DNA from: Microvirga puerhi
GTDB lineage: Bacteria > Pseudomonadota > Alphaproteobacteria > Rhizobiales > Beijerinckiaceae
Assembly (NCBI RefSeq): GCF_020089865.1
Contig: NZ_JAIRBM010000013.1
Coordinates: 1 to 64,000 of the forward strand
Direction: 5' to 3'
DNA length: 64,000 nucleotides
Below are positions 27,033-35,431 of this stretch, one piece after another; position 1 is the stretch's first letter, and each line of letters starts with the position of its first letter. The position numbers and the translations under genes are program-made. The notes beneath the pieces are model-generated. The model was not told where the DNA came from, ran no database searches, and saw only the letters and a list, made by a program, of their open reading frames with translations.

Positions 27033-27944
27033 GTGGTTGCACGGACTCACGAACCCGGCCTGAAGCAGGCGCATTTCCGGACGGCTGGCTTGCCGGCCCT
27101 GCTTCTTTTGCCGCAGCTTTTGATCCTTCTGTTCTTTTTCTTCATTCCGTCCATCCGGGCACTGATGCAGGCCTTCCTGCTCGCGGACCCTTTCGGAGCG
27201 ACTGTTCATTTCGTCGGGTTTGACAATTTCAAGGCTCTCTTCGAAAGCGAGAGCTATCGCAACTCCATCTGGATCACGGTCCAGTTCACCCTCGCCCAGA
27301 ACATCCTGACGATCGTGGTCGCCCTCATTCTCGCCTTCGCGACGGACAGGGTGGTGCGCTTTCAATCCGCCTATAAGGGCGTGATCCTTCTGCCTTACGC
27401 TATTGCGCCCGTCATCGCCGGCGTCATGTGGGCCTTTCTGTTCAATCCCGCCGTCGGGCCGGTCGCGTTCCTCATCAAGTCGTTCGGCATCGCCTGGGAT
27501 CCGAACCGCAATGGCGGTGACGCCATGCTGCTGGTGGTTCTCGCCGCGTCGTGGAAGCATATCTGCTACGACTACATTTTCCTTGTCGCCGGTCTCCTTG
27601 CCGTGCCGAGATCTCTCATGGAAGCTGCTGCCGTCGATGGAGCGGGGCCGATCAAGCGGTTCTTCCAGATCGCCCTGCCTCTCCTCGGCCCGACGCTTTT
27701 CTTCCTGACCACGATGAATTTCGTCTACGGGTTCTTCGAGACCTTTGCGATCATCGATGCCGTGACACACGGCGGACCTGCCGGCGCCACCAACATCCTC
27801 GTGTACAAAGTCTACCAGGATGGATTCATCAATCTTGATCTCGGCTCCTCCGCGGCACAATCGGTGCTGCTCATGAGCTTTGCGCTGCTGCTCACGCTGC
27901 TGCAGTTCAAATATGTCGAGCGCAAGGTGAACTACAGCATCTGA
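27033..27944 (+). CDS. ugpA: UgpA-like ABC transporter permease
   Basis: A 303-residue membrane protein with six predicted helices. The EAA loop EAAAVDGAGPIKRFFQIALPLL at about 196-217 contacts the ATPase. Sequence features, such as LPQLLILLFFFFIPSIRALMQAF at the start and NILVYKVYQDGF near the end, match UgpA. GTG start with GGAG nearby. It heads the permease pair, 67 bases after the binding-protein gene and 2 bases before the next gene. Confidence 0.9.
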   Translation: MVARTHEPGLKQAHFRTAGLPALLLLPQLLILLFFFFIPSIRALMQAFLLADPFGATVHFVGFDNFKALFESESYRNSIWITVQFTLAQNILTIVVALILAFATDRVVRFQSAYKGVILLPYAIAPVIAGVMWAFLFNPAVGPVAFLIKSFGIAWDPNRNGGDAMLLVVLAASWKHICYDYIFLVAGLLAVPRSLMEAAAVDGAGPIKRFFQIALPLLGPTLFFLTTMNFVYGFFETFAIIDAVTHGGPAGATNILVYKVYQDGFINLDLGSSAAQSVLLMSFALLLTLLQFKYVERKVNYSI

Positions 27945-27946
27945 TC

Positions 27947-28867
27947 ATGGTCGAACGTTCTCCCATTCTCACGGCAATCTGCCACCTCATCCTGATCGGC
28001 GGCATCGTTCTGGTCTGCCTGCCGCTGTATTTCGCATTCATCGCGGGCTCGCTCACCATGCAGGAGGTGCAGCAGGTTCCCATGCCCTGGCTTCCTGGCA
28101 CTCATTTCCTGGAGAATGTGGCGACGGCCTGGAGCAAGGTGAATTTCGGCCAGCTTCTCGTGAATTCCTTCATCGTGTCGATCGGTATCACGGTGGGAAA
28201 GGTCGCGATCTCGCTCCTGTCGGCCTTCGCGATCACCTATTTCCGGTTTCGCTTCCGGCTCCTGGCCTTCTGGCTGATCTTCATGTCCCTAATGCTTCCG
28301 GTGGAAGTTCGCATCGTGCCGACCTACGAGTCGGTGGCGAACGCGGCCCTGCCGATCCAGTGGATCATCGACGGGCTTAATCTCTCCGGCCTATGGGAGA
28401 CGCTGACCGGATACCATGTCGAGATCGCCCTCGAATGGAACATGCTGAACACCTATCAGGGCCTGATCCTGCCGCTCATCGCCTCCGCCTCCGCAACCTT
28501 CCTTTTCCGGCAGTTCTTCCTCACGGTTCCCGAGGAGCTTCTGGAGGCGGCGCGCCTCGATGGGGCCTCCGCGATGCGCTTCTTCTGGACGATCCTGCTG
28601 CCGCTCTCGCGCTCCAATATCGTCGCTTTGTCGATCATCCTTTTCCTTTACGGGTGGAACCAGTATCTCTGGCCGCTCCTGTTCACCACCGACAAGGACA
28701 TGGCGACGGCGGTGATCGGCGTCAAAAATCTCATCCCGCGCTCCGATACGGAGCCGGCCTGGAACGTTGCCATGAGCGGTGCGCTCCTGACCATGCTGCC
28801 TCCGGTTCTGGTGGTGCTCGTCATGCAGCGCTGGTTCGTTCGCGGTCTCGTCGACAGCAGCAAGTAA
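27947..28867 (+). CDS. ugpE: UgpE-like ABC transporter permease
   Basis: A 306-residue inner-membrane protein with six helices. The EAA motif EEAARLDGASAMRFF-like segment (ELLEAARLDGASAMRFFWT, about 196-214) is intact. LMLPVEVRIVPTYESVA and GWNQYLWPLLFTTDKDM are strongly UgpE-like. It pairs with UgpA to form the channel. It starts two bases after the ugpA stop. No ATPase (ugpC/msmX-type) gene follows, so energy must come from an ATPase encoded elsewhere. Confidence 0.92.
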   Translation: MVERSPILTAICHLILIGGIVLVCLPLYFAFIAGSLTMQEVQQVPMPWLPGTHFLENVATAWSKVNFGQLLVNSFIVSIGITVGKVAISLLSAFAITYFRFRFRLLAFWLIFMSLMLPVEVRIVPTYESVANAALPIQWIIDGLNLSGLWETLTGYHVEIALEWNMLNTYQGLILPLIASASATFLFRQFFLTVPEELLEAARLDGASAMRFFWTILLPLSRSNIVALSIILFLYGWNQYLWPLLFTTDKDMATAVIGVKNLIPRSDTEPAWNVAMSGALLTMLPPVLVVLVMQRWFVRGLVDSSK

Positions 28868-28879
28868 GGTTCGTTTCTC

Positions 28880-29632
28880 ATGGTCATGATCATCGGTCAT
28901 CGCGGCGCCAGAAATCTCTGGCCCGAGAACAGCCTCGAAGGCTTCCGCAACCTGATCGCGCTCGGTGTCGAGGGCGTGGAGTTCGACGTGCACCAGACCC
29001 GTGACGGCAAGCTCGCCGTGATCCACGATCCGACCCTGGAGCGCACCACGCTCGGCTCCGGTCCGGTGGGCGAAAAGACCCTCGCCGAATTGCAGGCGAT
29101 CATCCTGCGCGACAGTAGCGAGACAATCCCCAGTCTCGACGAAGTGCTCGGCGTATTGGGGCAGAGCAAGCTCGAGCTGCATATCGAGATCAAGACCGAT
29201 ATTGTCGGAAATCCCTATGCCGGGCTGGAGGCACGTGCTCTCGAAGCCGTGCGCCGGCATGGCCTTCAGGATCGCTCGATCCTCACCTGCTTCGCGCCGG
29301 AGGTGCTGGACCAGGTGAGGAAACTCGACCGGGATATCGGGGTTCTTGCCTCCCTTGACCGTCGTTCTGCCGAGATGATGGGTGGCCTCGATCGTGTGAT
29401 CGGACGCTTCGCCGCCATTCCGGGCTGCTATCTCGCGGTCGAGAAGGCCCTGCTCATCCACACGATGGATCACTTCCTCGGCGCTGTCGGATCCGAGCGG
29501 CTCGGTGCATGGGTTCCGAACGACGAGGTTGACCTGGCCTATTGGCTCGCGCAACCCATTCGGCAGATTACGACGGACAGGCCCGATCTGGGCCTCGAGG
29601 CAAGGCGCCGTCTTACGGGAGCTGCCGCCTGA
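28880..29632 (+). CDS. ugpQ: Glycerophosphodiester phosphodiesterase (UgpQ-like)
   Basis: A 250-residue TIM-barrel enzyme hydrolysing glycerophosphodiesters to a glycerol phosphate and an alcohol. Catalytic signatures: IGHRGARNLWPENS (5-18; general acid/base histidine and Glu), GVEFDVHQTRDG with metal-binding Glu/Asp, and VIHDPTLERTT with the second catalytic His. No signal peptide, so it acts in the cytosol on imported substrate, as E. coli UgpQ does. It closes the operon 12 bases after ugpE and is convergent with purU. Confidence 0.93.
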   Translation: MVMIIGHRGARNLWPENSLEGFRNLIALGVEGVEFDVHQTRDGKLAVIHDPTLERTTLGSGPVGEKTLAELQAIILRDSSETIPSLDEVLGVLGQSKLELHIEIKTDIVGNPYAGLEARALEAVRRHGLQDRSILTCFAPEVLDQVRKLDRDIGVLASLDRRSAEMMGGLDRVIGRFAAIPGCYLAVEKALLIHTMDHFLGAVGSERLGAWVPNDEVDLAYWLAQPIRQITTDRPDLGLEARRRLTGAAA

Positions 29633-29647
29633 CGGCGACGGCCTGCG

Positions 29648-30511
29648 TCAGTCACGGAAGACGACCGTCTTGCTGCCGTTCGCCAGAACCCGGCCGTCGA
29701 GATGCCATGCGATGGCACGGGCGAGAACCTGACGCTCGATGTCGCGGCCTTTTCTGACCAGATCGTCAGGCGTGTCGTAGTGGCTGATCCGTTCGACATC
29801 CTGCTCGATAATCGGCCCTTCATCGAGGGCGGCGGTCACGTAGTGAGCGGTTGCGCCTATGAGTTTCACCCCGCGCTCATGTGCCTGATGATAGGGCTTT
29901 GCACCTTTGAAGCCGGGCAGAAACGAGTGATGGATGTTGATGCAGCGGCCTGAGAGCTTCGCCGCAAGGTCGTCCGAAAGCACCTGCATGTAGCGCGCCA
30001 GGACGACGAGATCCGTCCCGGTCGACTGAACGAGGCTCCAGAGCTGCGCCTCCTGCTCCTGCTTCGTCTCGTGACTGATCTTCAGGAAGTGGAAGTTCAG
30101 GCCCGAGAAGTCGTGGTGCGCAAAGGTCTCTCGCGGGTGATTGGAGACGATTCCGGCAATGTCCATCGGCAGCTCGCCCGTCCGCCAGCGATAGAGAAGA
30201 TCGGCGAGGCAGTGATCGAACCGGGAGACCAGGATCAGGACGCGTTGCCGCTCGCTCCGGTTCCTGATCGAGAAGTCCATACCGTATGTCGAGGCCACCG
30301 GCACAAACTCACTCCGCTGCGTCTCCAGGGAGCGCGCACTCTCCACGAAATTGTAGACGACCCGCATGAAGAAGAGATCGCTCTGCCGATCGTCGAATTG
30401 TTGCGCCTCCAGGATATTGCAGCCAGCCCTGAACAAATGGGTGGAGACGGCCGCCACGATACCGGGACGGTTCTGGCAGGATAGGGTCAGGATGAACTGT
30501 TCGGCGTACAT
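29648..30511 (-). CDS. purU: Formyltetrahydrofolate deformylase
   Basis: A 287-residue enzyme that releases formate from 10-formyltetrahydrofolate, balancing the C1 pool. An N-terminal ACT domain ([18 protein letters not shown], about 6-85) is followed by a formyltransferase-like catalytic domain with [19 protein letters not shown] (His of the Asn-His-Asp triad) and [13 protein letters not shown] (Asp). The length matches PurU. Some alphaproteobacteria carry several purU copies linked to demethylation of methylated amines, but no such genes are adjacent. It is a single gene between the ugp-like operon and the pca regulator. Confidence 0.94.
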   Translation of the reverse strand: MYAEQFILTLSCQNRPGIVAAVSTHLFRAGCNILEAQQFDDRQSDLFFMRVVYNFVESARSLETQRSEFVPVASTYGMDFSIRNRSERQRVLILVSRFDHCLADLLYRWRTGELPMDIAGIVSNHPRETFAHHDFSGLNFHFLKISHETKQEQEAQLWSLVQSTGTDLVVLARYMQVLSDDLAAKLSGRCINIHHSFLPGFKGAKPYHQAHERGVKLIGATAHYVTAALDEGPIIEQDVERISHYDTPDDLVRKGRDIERQVLARAIAWHLDGRVLANGSKTVVFRD

Positions 30512-30573
30512 GAGCTGTTCCCGATGCGAGGCACACCTCCTTAGAGAAGTTTCCCGTGCCAGGAAATCTGCTG

Positions 30574-31356
30574 CTACAGGATTCCGTGCAGGGTCTCGGT
30601 CGCTTCCAGCAGGGGCGGGAGGAAGCGTGTCTTCATTTCTGCCAGTGGCACCCGAGCAGCCTGCGTTCCGATGTTCAGGGCGATCCGGACGGGGCCATTC
30701 GCTTGGACGAGGGGCACTGCGATCGAACGCAGCCCTAGCTCCAGCTCCTCGTCGATCAAGGCGCAGCCCTCCTGCCGCACAGTCTCAAGAGCGGCGCGCA
30801 GGTCCGGTTTCCTTGTAATCGTTTTCAACGTGCGCGGCTCAAGCCGGACGCGCTTGAGATAGGCCTCGAGCACGTCCTCCGGTTGAAAGGCCAGGATCGC
30901 CCGACCGAGGGAAGTGCAATAGGCGGGGAGGCGGGTTCCGACCCCGAGGCTTACCGACATGATGCGCTGGGTTGCCGAGCGGGCGATGTAAACGATTTCA
31001 TCGCCGTCCAGGATCGCCGCCGAGCTCGACTCGCCCGTTTGCGCGGAGATCTTCTCCAAGAAGGGCTGAACGCGCGTCGAAAGCGACGACGAGGCGAGAT
31101 AGGCGTAGCCGAGGCGAAGGATCCGGGGGCTCAGGCTGAAATAACGCCCATCGAAATCGGCATAGCTGAGCTTGGTGAGGGTCTTCAGATAGCGGCGGGC
31201 TGCAGCACGGGTGATGCCGGTCCGCTTCGCCACGTCCGTCAGCGTCAGGCGGGGAGATTCCGCATCGAAGGCTTCGATCACGGCGAGGCCCTTCTCCAGG
31301 CTGGCGACGAAATCCCGATCCTCTGTCGCTCCCAATTCCTGTTCAAACTTTTGCAT
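30574..31356 (-). CDS. IclR-family regulator, PcaR/PcaU/PobR group
   Basis: A 260-residue regulator. The N-terminal winged helix-turn-helix ([39 protein letters not shown], about 19-58) precedes the IclR effector domain with [19 protein letters not shown] and [14 protein letters not shown]. The wording of the HTH and the GRAILA block is like PcaR/PcaU, which activate protocatechuate genes with beta-ketoadipate or protocatechuate as effector. It is divergent from the ABC transporter/pca operon, with a palindrome at 31440-31456 between them, so it most likely controls that operon. In many rhizobia the LysR-type PcaQ does this job; here an IclR protein takes its place. Confidence 0.88.
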   Translation of the reverse strand: MQKFEQELGATEDRDFVASLEKGLAVIEAFDAESPRLTLTDVAKRTGITRAAARRYLKTLTKLSYADFDGRYFSLSPRILRLGYAYLASSSLSTRVQPFLEKISAQTGESSSAAILDGDEIVYIARSATQRIMSVSLGVGTRLPAYCTSLGRAILAFQPEDVLEAYLKRVRLEPRTLKTITRKPDLRAALETVRQEGCALIDEELELGLRSIAVPLVQANGPVRIALNIGTQAARVPLAEMKTRFLPPLLEATETLHGIL

Positions 31357-31439
31357 CGAAACCCTGACGGCATGCGGTGGACTTTGGTAGCCTTGACACC
31401 GTTCGGGAAGTTGTAGTTCATGTTCGGTATGGTTTTCAA

Positions 31440-31456
31440 TGTTCGTAATGCGAACA
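31440..31456. promoter_or_regulatory. Candidate IclR (PcaR-type) operator
   Basis: TGTTCGTAATGCGAACA is a palindrome with six-base arms around TAATG, located 84 bases upstream of the divergent IclR regulator gene and 78 bases upstream of the transporter operon. It resembles the GTTCG-ATAAT-CGCAC-type sites known for PcaR/PcaU. Additional half-sites GTTCG occur nearby at about 31401 and 31422. Confidence 0.6.
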
Positions 31457-31533
31457 ATTTATGAGACCATAGGCTAACGAAACCGCGGGTCCTGCGAAAA
31501 TGAGACCGAGGCGGCTCCTGGGAGGAGATAGGA

Positions 31534-32712
31534 ATGTCTGGAAGGAAGCTTCTCTGCGCCGCCATCGGCGCGCTGCTCGCTGGCTCGGTCGCGGCGTCGG
31601 CGGATACCATCAAGGTGGGCATCATCGGACCGTTCTCCGGGCCATTCGCCCTGCAGGGCAAGAATTTCCAGGCCGGCGTCGAGGCCTACATGGCCCTCAA
31701 CGGCAAGTCGGTGAAAGGTCACGATATCGAGGTGATCTATCGCGACCTGCCGGCGGCCAATCCGCAGCAGTCGCGCGCCCTCGCGCAGGAGCTGGTCGTC
31801 AAGGACAAGGTGCAGTATCTCGGCGGCGTCTATTTCACGCCCGACGCCATGGCGATCACGCCGCTCCTGACGCAGGCCAATACGCCGCTCGTCATCTTCA
31901 ACGCGGCGACCTCTGCCATCATGACCCAGTCGCCGCTGGTGGTGCGTACCTCGTTCACGACTGCACAGACCACGACGCCTCTCGGCAAGATCGCGGTCGA
32001 GCGCGGAATCAAGAAGGTGATCACCGCGGTGAGCGATTACGGCCCCGGCATCGATGCGGAGGTGGCATTCAAGAAAGCCTTCGAGGCCGCGGGCGGGCAG
32101 GTGGTCGAGTCTGTCCGGATGCCGCTCAACACCAACGATTTCAGCCCGATCATGCAGCGCGTACGGGATTCGAAGGCCGATGCGGTCTTTGCCTTCCTGC
32201 CGTCCGGTCCGACGACGCTCGGCTTCGTGAAGGCCTATAACGAGACCGGCCTCAAGCAGGCTGGCATCAAGTTCCTGGCTCCCGGCGATCTGACGCAGGA
32301 ATCCGACCTGCCAGCGCTGGGCGACGGCGCCTTGGGCCTCCTCACCACCTTCCACTACGCGGTGTCGCACGACTCGCCCGAGAACAAGAAGTTCGTCGAA
32401 GCGGCCGCGAAGGCCGTGGGCGGCATCGATCAGCTCTCCTTCCCGGCGGTCGGTGCGTTCGACGGCATGCATGTCATCTACAAGATGATCGAAGCGACCG
32501 ACGGCAAGCAGGACGCGCAGAAGGCGGTGAATGCCGTGAAGGGCCTCGCCTGGACGAGCCCGCGCGGGCCGGTGAGCATCGATTCCGAGACACGCCACAT
32601 CACGGAGAACATCTATCTCCGCGAGGTCGCTAAGGGCGCGGACGGCAAGACCTACAACAAGGAAATCCAGACCTTCCCGAACCAAAAGGATCCGGGCCTC
32701 CCGACGCCGTAA
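31534..32712 (+). CDS. LIV-type ABC transporter substrate-binding protein (probable aromatic acid uptake)
   Basis: A 392-residue periplasmic protein. The signal peptide (LLCAAIGALLAGSVAASA) ends near residue 23, and the mature chain opens with DTIKVGIIGPFSGPFALQGKNFQAG, the standard start of type-1 fold branched-chain amino acid binding proteins (Peripla_BP_6). GGAGGAGA precedes the ATG. Related proteins in aromatic-degrading bacteria bind aromatic acids (for example benzoate derivatives), and its position at the head of the pca operon points to 4-hydroxybenzoate or protocatechuate. The ligand is an inference from context. Confidence 0.87.
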   Translation: MSGRKLLCAAIGALLAGSVAASADTIKVGIIGPFSGPFALQGKNFQAGVEAYMALNGKSVKGHDIEVIYRDLPAANPQQSRALAQELVVKDKVQYLGGVYFTPDAMAITPLLTQANTPLVIFNAATSAIMTQSPLVVRTSFTTAQTTTPLGKIAVERGIKKVITAVSDYGPGIDAEVAFKKAFEAAGGQVVESVRMPLNTNDFSPIMQRVRDSKADAVFAFLPSGPTTLGFVKAYNETGLKQAGIKFLAPGDLTQESDLPALGDGALGLLTTFHYAVSHDSPENKKFVEAAAKAVGGIDQLSFPAVGAFDGMHVIYKMIEATDGKQDAQKAVNAVKGLAWTSPRGPVSIDSETRHITENIYLREVAKGADGKTYNKEIQTFPNQKDPGLPTP

Positions 32713-32791
32713 CGGTGTCCGCTTCAGGCCGGGGGCGCATTGTTTGCGCCTTCGCCAACTGCTTGATGATCATCGCTGATCGGACGACTTT

Positions 32792-33655
32792 ATGCAGACG
32801 GTTTTCAGCATCGCGATCGATGCCTTCGCCTATGGCATGGCGCTGTTCATCATCTGCATCGGCCTCTCGCTGACGATGGGGCTGATGCGGGTGATCAACC
32901 TGGCGCACGGCGCCTTCGCGATGATCGCGGGCTATATCGCCTCCTACGCCCAGCGCGAGCTCGGCACCGGCTATGCGATTGCGCTCCTTCTCTCCATCCT
33001 CGGAACGATCGTGATCTCGATTCCCGTCGAGCGCTTTCTCTATCGCCGGATCTACGGCAGCCCGCAGCTGACCCAGGTGCTCATGACCATCGGGATCACC
33101 TTCTGCGTGATCGGCATCACCAATTTCTTCTTCGGCCCGACCCTGAAGACGATCCCCCTGCCTGCGAGCCTCGCGGCGCCCGTGGATATCGGCTTCAGGA
33201 CCGTGGCGGGACACCGGCTCTTCGTCATGGCCTGCGGTCTCGTGGTCGCGGCAGGGCTGTGGTTCCTCATCGAGAAGACCGCTTTCGGCATCAAGCTGCG
33301 GGCGACCGTCGACAATGCCGGCATGGCGGATGCGCTGGGCATCAAGACCCAGGTGGTCTACGCGATCAGCTTCGCCATCGCGCTGGGGCTTGCGGCGTTC
33401 GGCGGTGTCGTGGGAGCCGAGTTCCTTCCCATCGAGCCCTATTATGCCCTGCGCTACATGGTGACCTTCCTGGTGGTGGTCTCCGTGGGCGGGGCCGGAT
33501 CGATTCCGGGTGCGTTGCTTGCATGCCTCGTGCTCGGAGCCATCGACACGACAGCCCGCTACCTCATGCCCGATTTCGGCAATTTCTTCTTCTATGCCGC
33601 CGTGATCGCCATCGTCTGCGTCTTCCCGCGCGGTTTTCTCGGAAGGGCCCAGTAG
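32792..33655 (+). CDS. LivH-type ABC transporter permease
   Basis: A 287-residue membrane protein with about eight hydrophobic segments. It carries LivH hallmarks: LTMGLMRVINLAHGAFAMIAGYI at about 29-51, ATVDNAGMADALGIKTQVVYAISFAIALGLAAFGGV at about 171-206 (cytoplasmic loop contacting the ATPases), and GGAGSIPGALLACLVLG near the end. It is the second gene of the five-gene importer; the next gene starts two bases after its stop. Confidence 0.92.
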   Translation: MQTVFSIAIDAFAYGMALFIICIGLSLTMGLMRVINLAHGAFAMIAGYIASYAQRELGTGYAIALLLSILGTIVISIPVERFLYRRIYGSPQLTQVLMTIGITFCVIGITNFFFGPTLKTIPLPASLAAPVDIGFRTVAGHRLFVMACGLVVAAGLWFLIEKTAFGIKLRATVDNAGMADALGIKTQVVYAISFAIALGLAAFGGVVGAEFLPIEPYYALRYMVTFLVVVSVGGAGSIPGALLACLVLGAIDTTARYLMPDFGNFFFYAAVIAIVCVFPRGFLGRAQ

Positions 33656-33656
33656 C

Positions 33657-34670
33657 GTGCAGGCGATCGCGAAATCCCGTCAGGCTGCGACCGTTTCCGG
33701 CGGCAACACGCATCTGTTACGAGACGGATTGGGCCTGCTCCTCATCATCGCGGCGGGCGCCGCCGGCTACTGGCTGTTCCCCGACAACCTTGCCTTGCTC
33801 ACCCGCGTGATCGCCGTGGCCCTGCTGGTCCTGTCGATCGACCTGATCGTCGGATATTGCGGCGTCGCGACCCTCGGCCAGGCGACGCTCTATGGCGCCG
33901 GCGCATATGCGGCCGGCATGGCCTGCCTGCGGGGCGTCACGGAACCCATGACGCTGATCGTCATCGGCGCGGCGGCCGGCGCGATGGCGGGGCTCGTCAT
34001 GGGAACGATCATGCTCCGGGCCCATGGCCTCGCACAGCTCGTCCTCTCCATCGCCATCGTGCAGCTCGCCCATGAAGCAGCCAACAAGGCTTCGGCCTAT
34101 ACCGGAGGCAGCGACGGATTGGCGGGCTTCAGTCCGAGCCCGCTTTTCGGGACCTTCGAATTCGATCTCTGGGGACGGACCGCGTATCTGTTCGGCCTCG
34201 CGCTCCTGGTGCTCGTGTTCATCCTCCTGAAGTTCGTCGTCGCATCGCCCTTCGGCATGCTCTGCCGCGGCATCAAGGAGGACCCGGTCCGCATCCGTTC
34301 CATGGGAGCCTTCGTGTTTCCGGTGCTGCTCAAGATGTTCATCATTTCCGGTGCCGTCGCCGGAATGGGCGGCGCGCTTGCGGCGATCTCCACCCAGGTG
34401 GTCGGCCTCGACAGCGTGAGCTTCGAGCTTTCCGCCAATTCCCTCGTGATGCTGGTGCTCGGCGGCCTCGGCAGCCTCTATGGGGCACTGATCGGAACCG
34501 TGATCTTCATGGGCTTCGAGCACTTCGTCTCCGCCATCAATCCGTTCCATTGGATGACCATGGTCGGCGCGCTGCTGATCGCGGTGGTGCTCGTCGCGCC
34601 CGGCGGTCTTAGCGGCCTCATCGACAGAGCGCTTCCCGGCATGCGCGACAAGGGAGGGCAGCGGCCATGA
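33657..34670 (+). CDS. LivM-type ABC transporter permease
   Basis: A 337-residue membrane permease. SIDLIVGYCGVATLGQATLYGAGAYAAG at about 61-88 is the LivM signature, GIKEDPVRIRSMGAFVFPVLLKMF at about 203-226 is the EAA-like coupling loop, and GGLGSLYGALIGTVIFMGFEH ends the core. The start is a GTG preceded by GGAAGGG. The final codons overlap the LivG-type gene by 4 bases. Confidence 0.92.
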   Translation: MQAIAKSRQAATVSGGNTHLLRDGLGLLLIIAAGAAGYWLFPDNLALLTRVIAVALLVLSIDLIVGYCGVATLGQATLYGAGAYAAGMACLRGVTEPMTLIVIGAAAGAMAGLVMGTIMLRAHGLAQLVLSIAIVQLAHEAANKASAYTGGSDGLAGFSPSPLFGTFEFDLWGRTAYLFGLALLVLVFILLKFVVASPFGMLCRGIKEDPVRIRSMGAFVFPVLLKMFIISGAVAGMGGALAAISTQVVGLDSVSFELSANSLVMLVLGGLGSLYGALIGTVIFMGFEHFVSAINPFHWMTMVGALLIAVVLVAPGGLSGLIDRALPGMRDKGGQRP

Positions 34671-35431
34671 GCGATCTCTTTCGCGTCGAGGGTCTCTCGA
34701 AATCCTTCGGCGGCCTGGCCGTGAGCCGCAATATCGATCTCGCCATGGCGGCGGGTGATCGTCTGGCCCTGATCGGTCCCAACGGCGCAGGCAAGACCAC
34801 CTTCGTCAATCTGGTGACGGGGCAGATCCGGCCGAGTGCAGGGCGTGTCCTGCTGAACGGCGAGGATGTCACTGGGCTCGGGGCGGTCCGCCGGGTCCGC
34901 AGGGGGCTCGTGCGCACGTTCCAGGTAACGCGCCTGTTCTCCGACATGACGCCCGAGGAACATGTGACCCTCACGGTGCTCCAGCGGGAGGGGAAGGCAT
35001 CCCGTATTCTCGGGCGCTTCCGCGGTAGCGCCGAGGTTGCGGGTGAGGTGGAAACGCTCCTCCGCACTCTCGGTCTCCTTGATGTCGCTCGACGGAAGGT
35101 CGGGGAGATCGCCTATGGCCAGCAGCGGCTGCTGGAGATCGCCATCGCCTTGGCCTTGAAGCCGAAGGTCCTGCTCCTCGACGAGCCAGCGGCGGGCGTG
35201 CCGTCCAGCGAGACGCCGCGCATCGAGCAGGCGCTCGAACATCTGCCTTCCAGCCTCGCGGTGTTGATGATCGAGCACGACATGGATCTGGTTTTCCGCT
35301 TCGCCCGGCGTGTCGTCGTGCTGGCCGCCGGCGAAATCATCTTCGAAGGTCTTCCGTCGCAGGTGGCTGCGAACGAGAAGGTCCGTGAAGCCTATCTTGG
35401 AAACTACGCCCATGCCCGCAGAGTCGCTTGA
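34667..35431 (+). CDS. LivG-type ABC transporter ATP-binding protein
   Basis: A 254-residue ATPase. Walker [11 protein letters not shown] at about 37-46, Q-loop in RTFQVTRLF, Walker B VLLLDEPAAGV and switch His in LMIEHDMDLVF (IEHDM) are present. The signature region reads IAYGQQRLLEIA, the LivG-type variant of LSGGQ. It partners LivF at the cytoplasmic face of the importer. Start overlaps the livM-type stop by 4 bases, and its end overlaps the livF-type start by 20 bases. Confidence 0.92.
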   Translation: MSDLFRVEGLSKSFGGLAVSRNIDLAMAAGDRLALIGPNGAGKTTFVNLVTGQIRPSAGRVLLNGEDVTGLGAVRRVRRGLVRTFQVTRLFSDMTPEEHVTLTVLQREGKASRILGRFRGSAEVAGEVETLLRTLGLLDVARRKVGEIAYGQQRLLEIAIALALKPKVLLLDEPAAGVPSSETPRIEQALEHLPSSLAVLMIEHDMDLVFRFARRVVVLAAGEIIFEGLPSQVAANEKVREAYLGNYAHARRVA

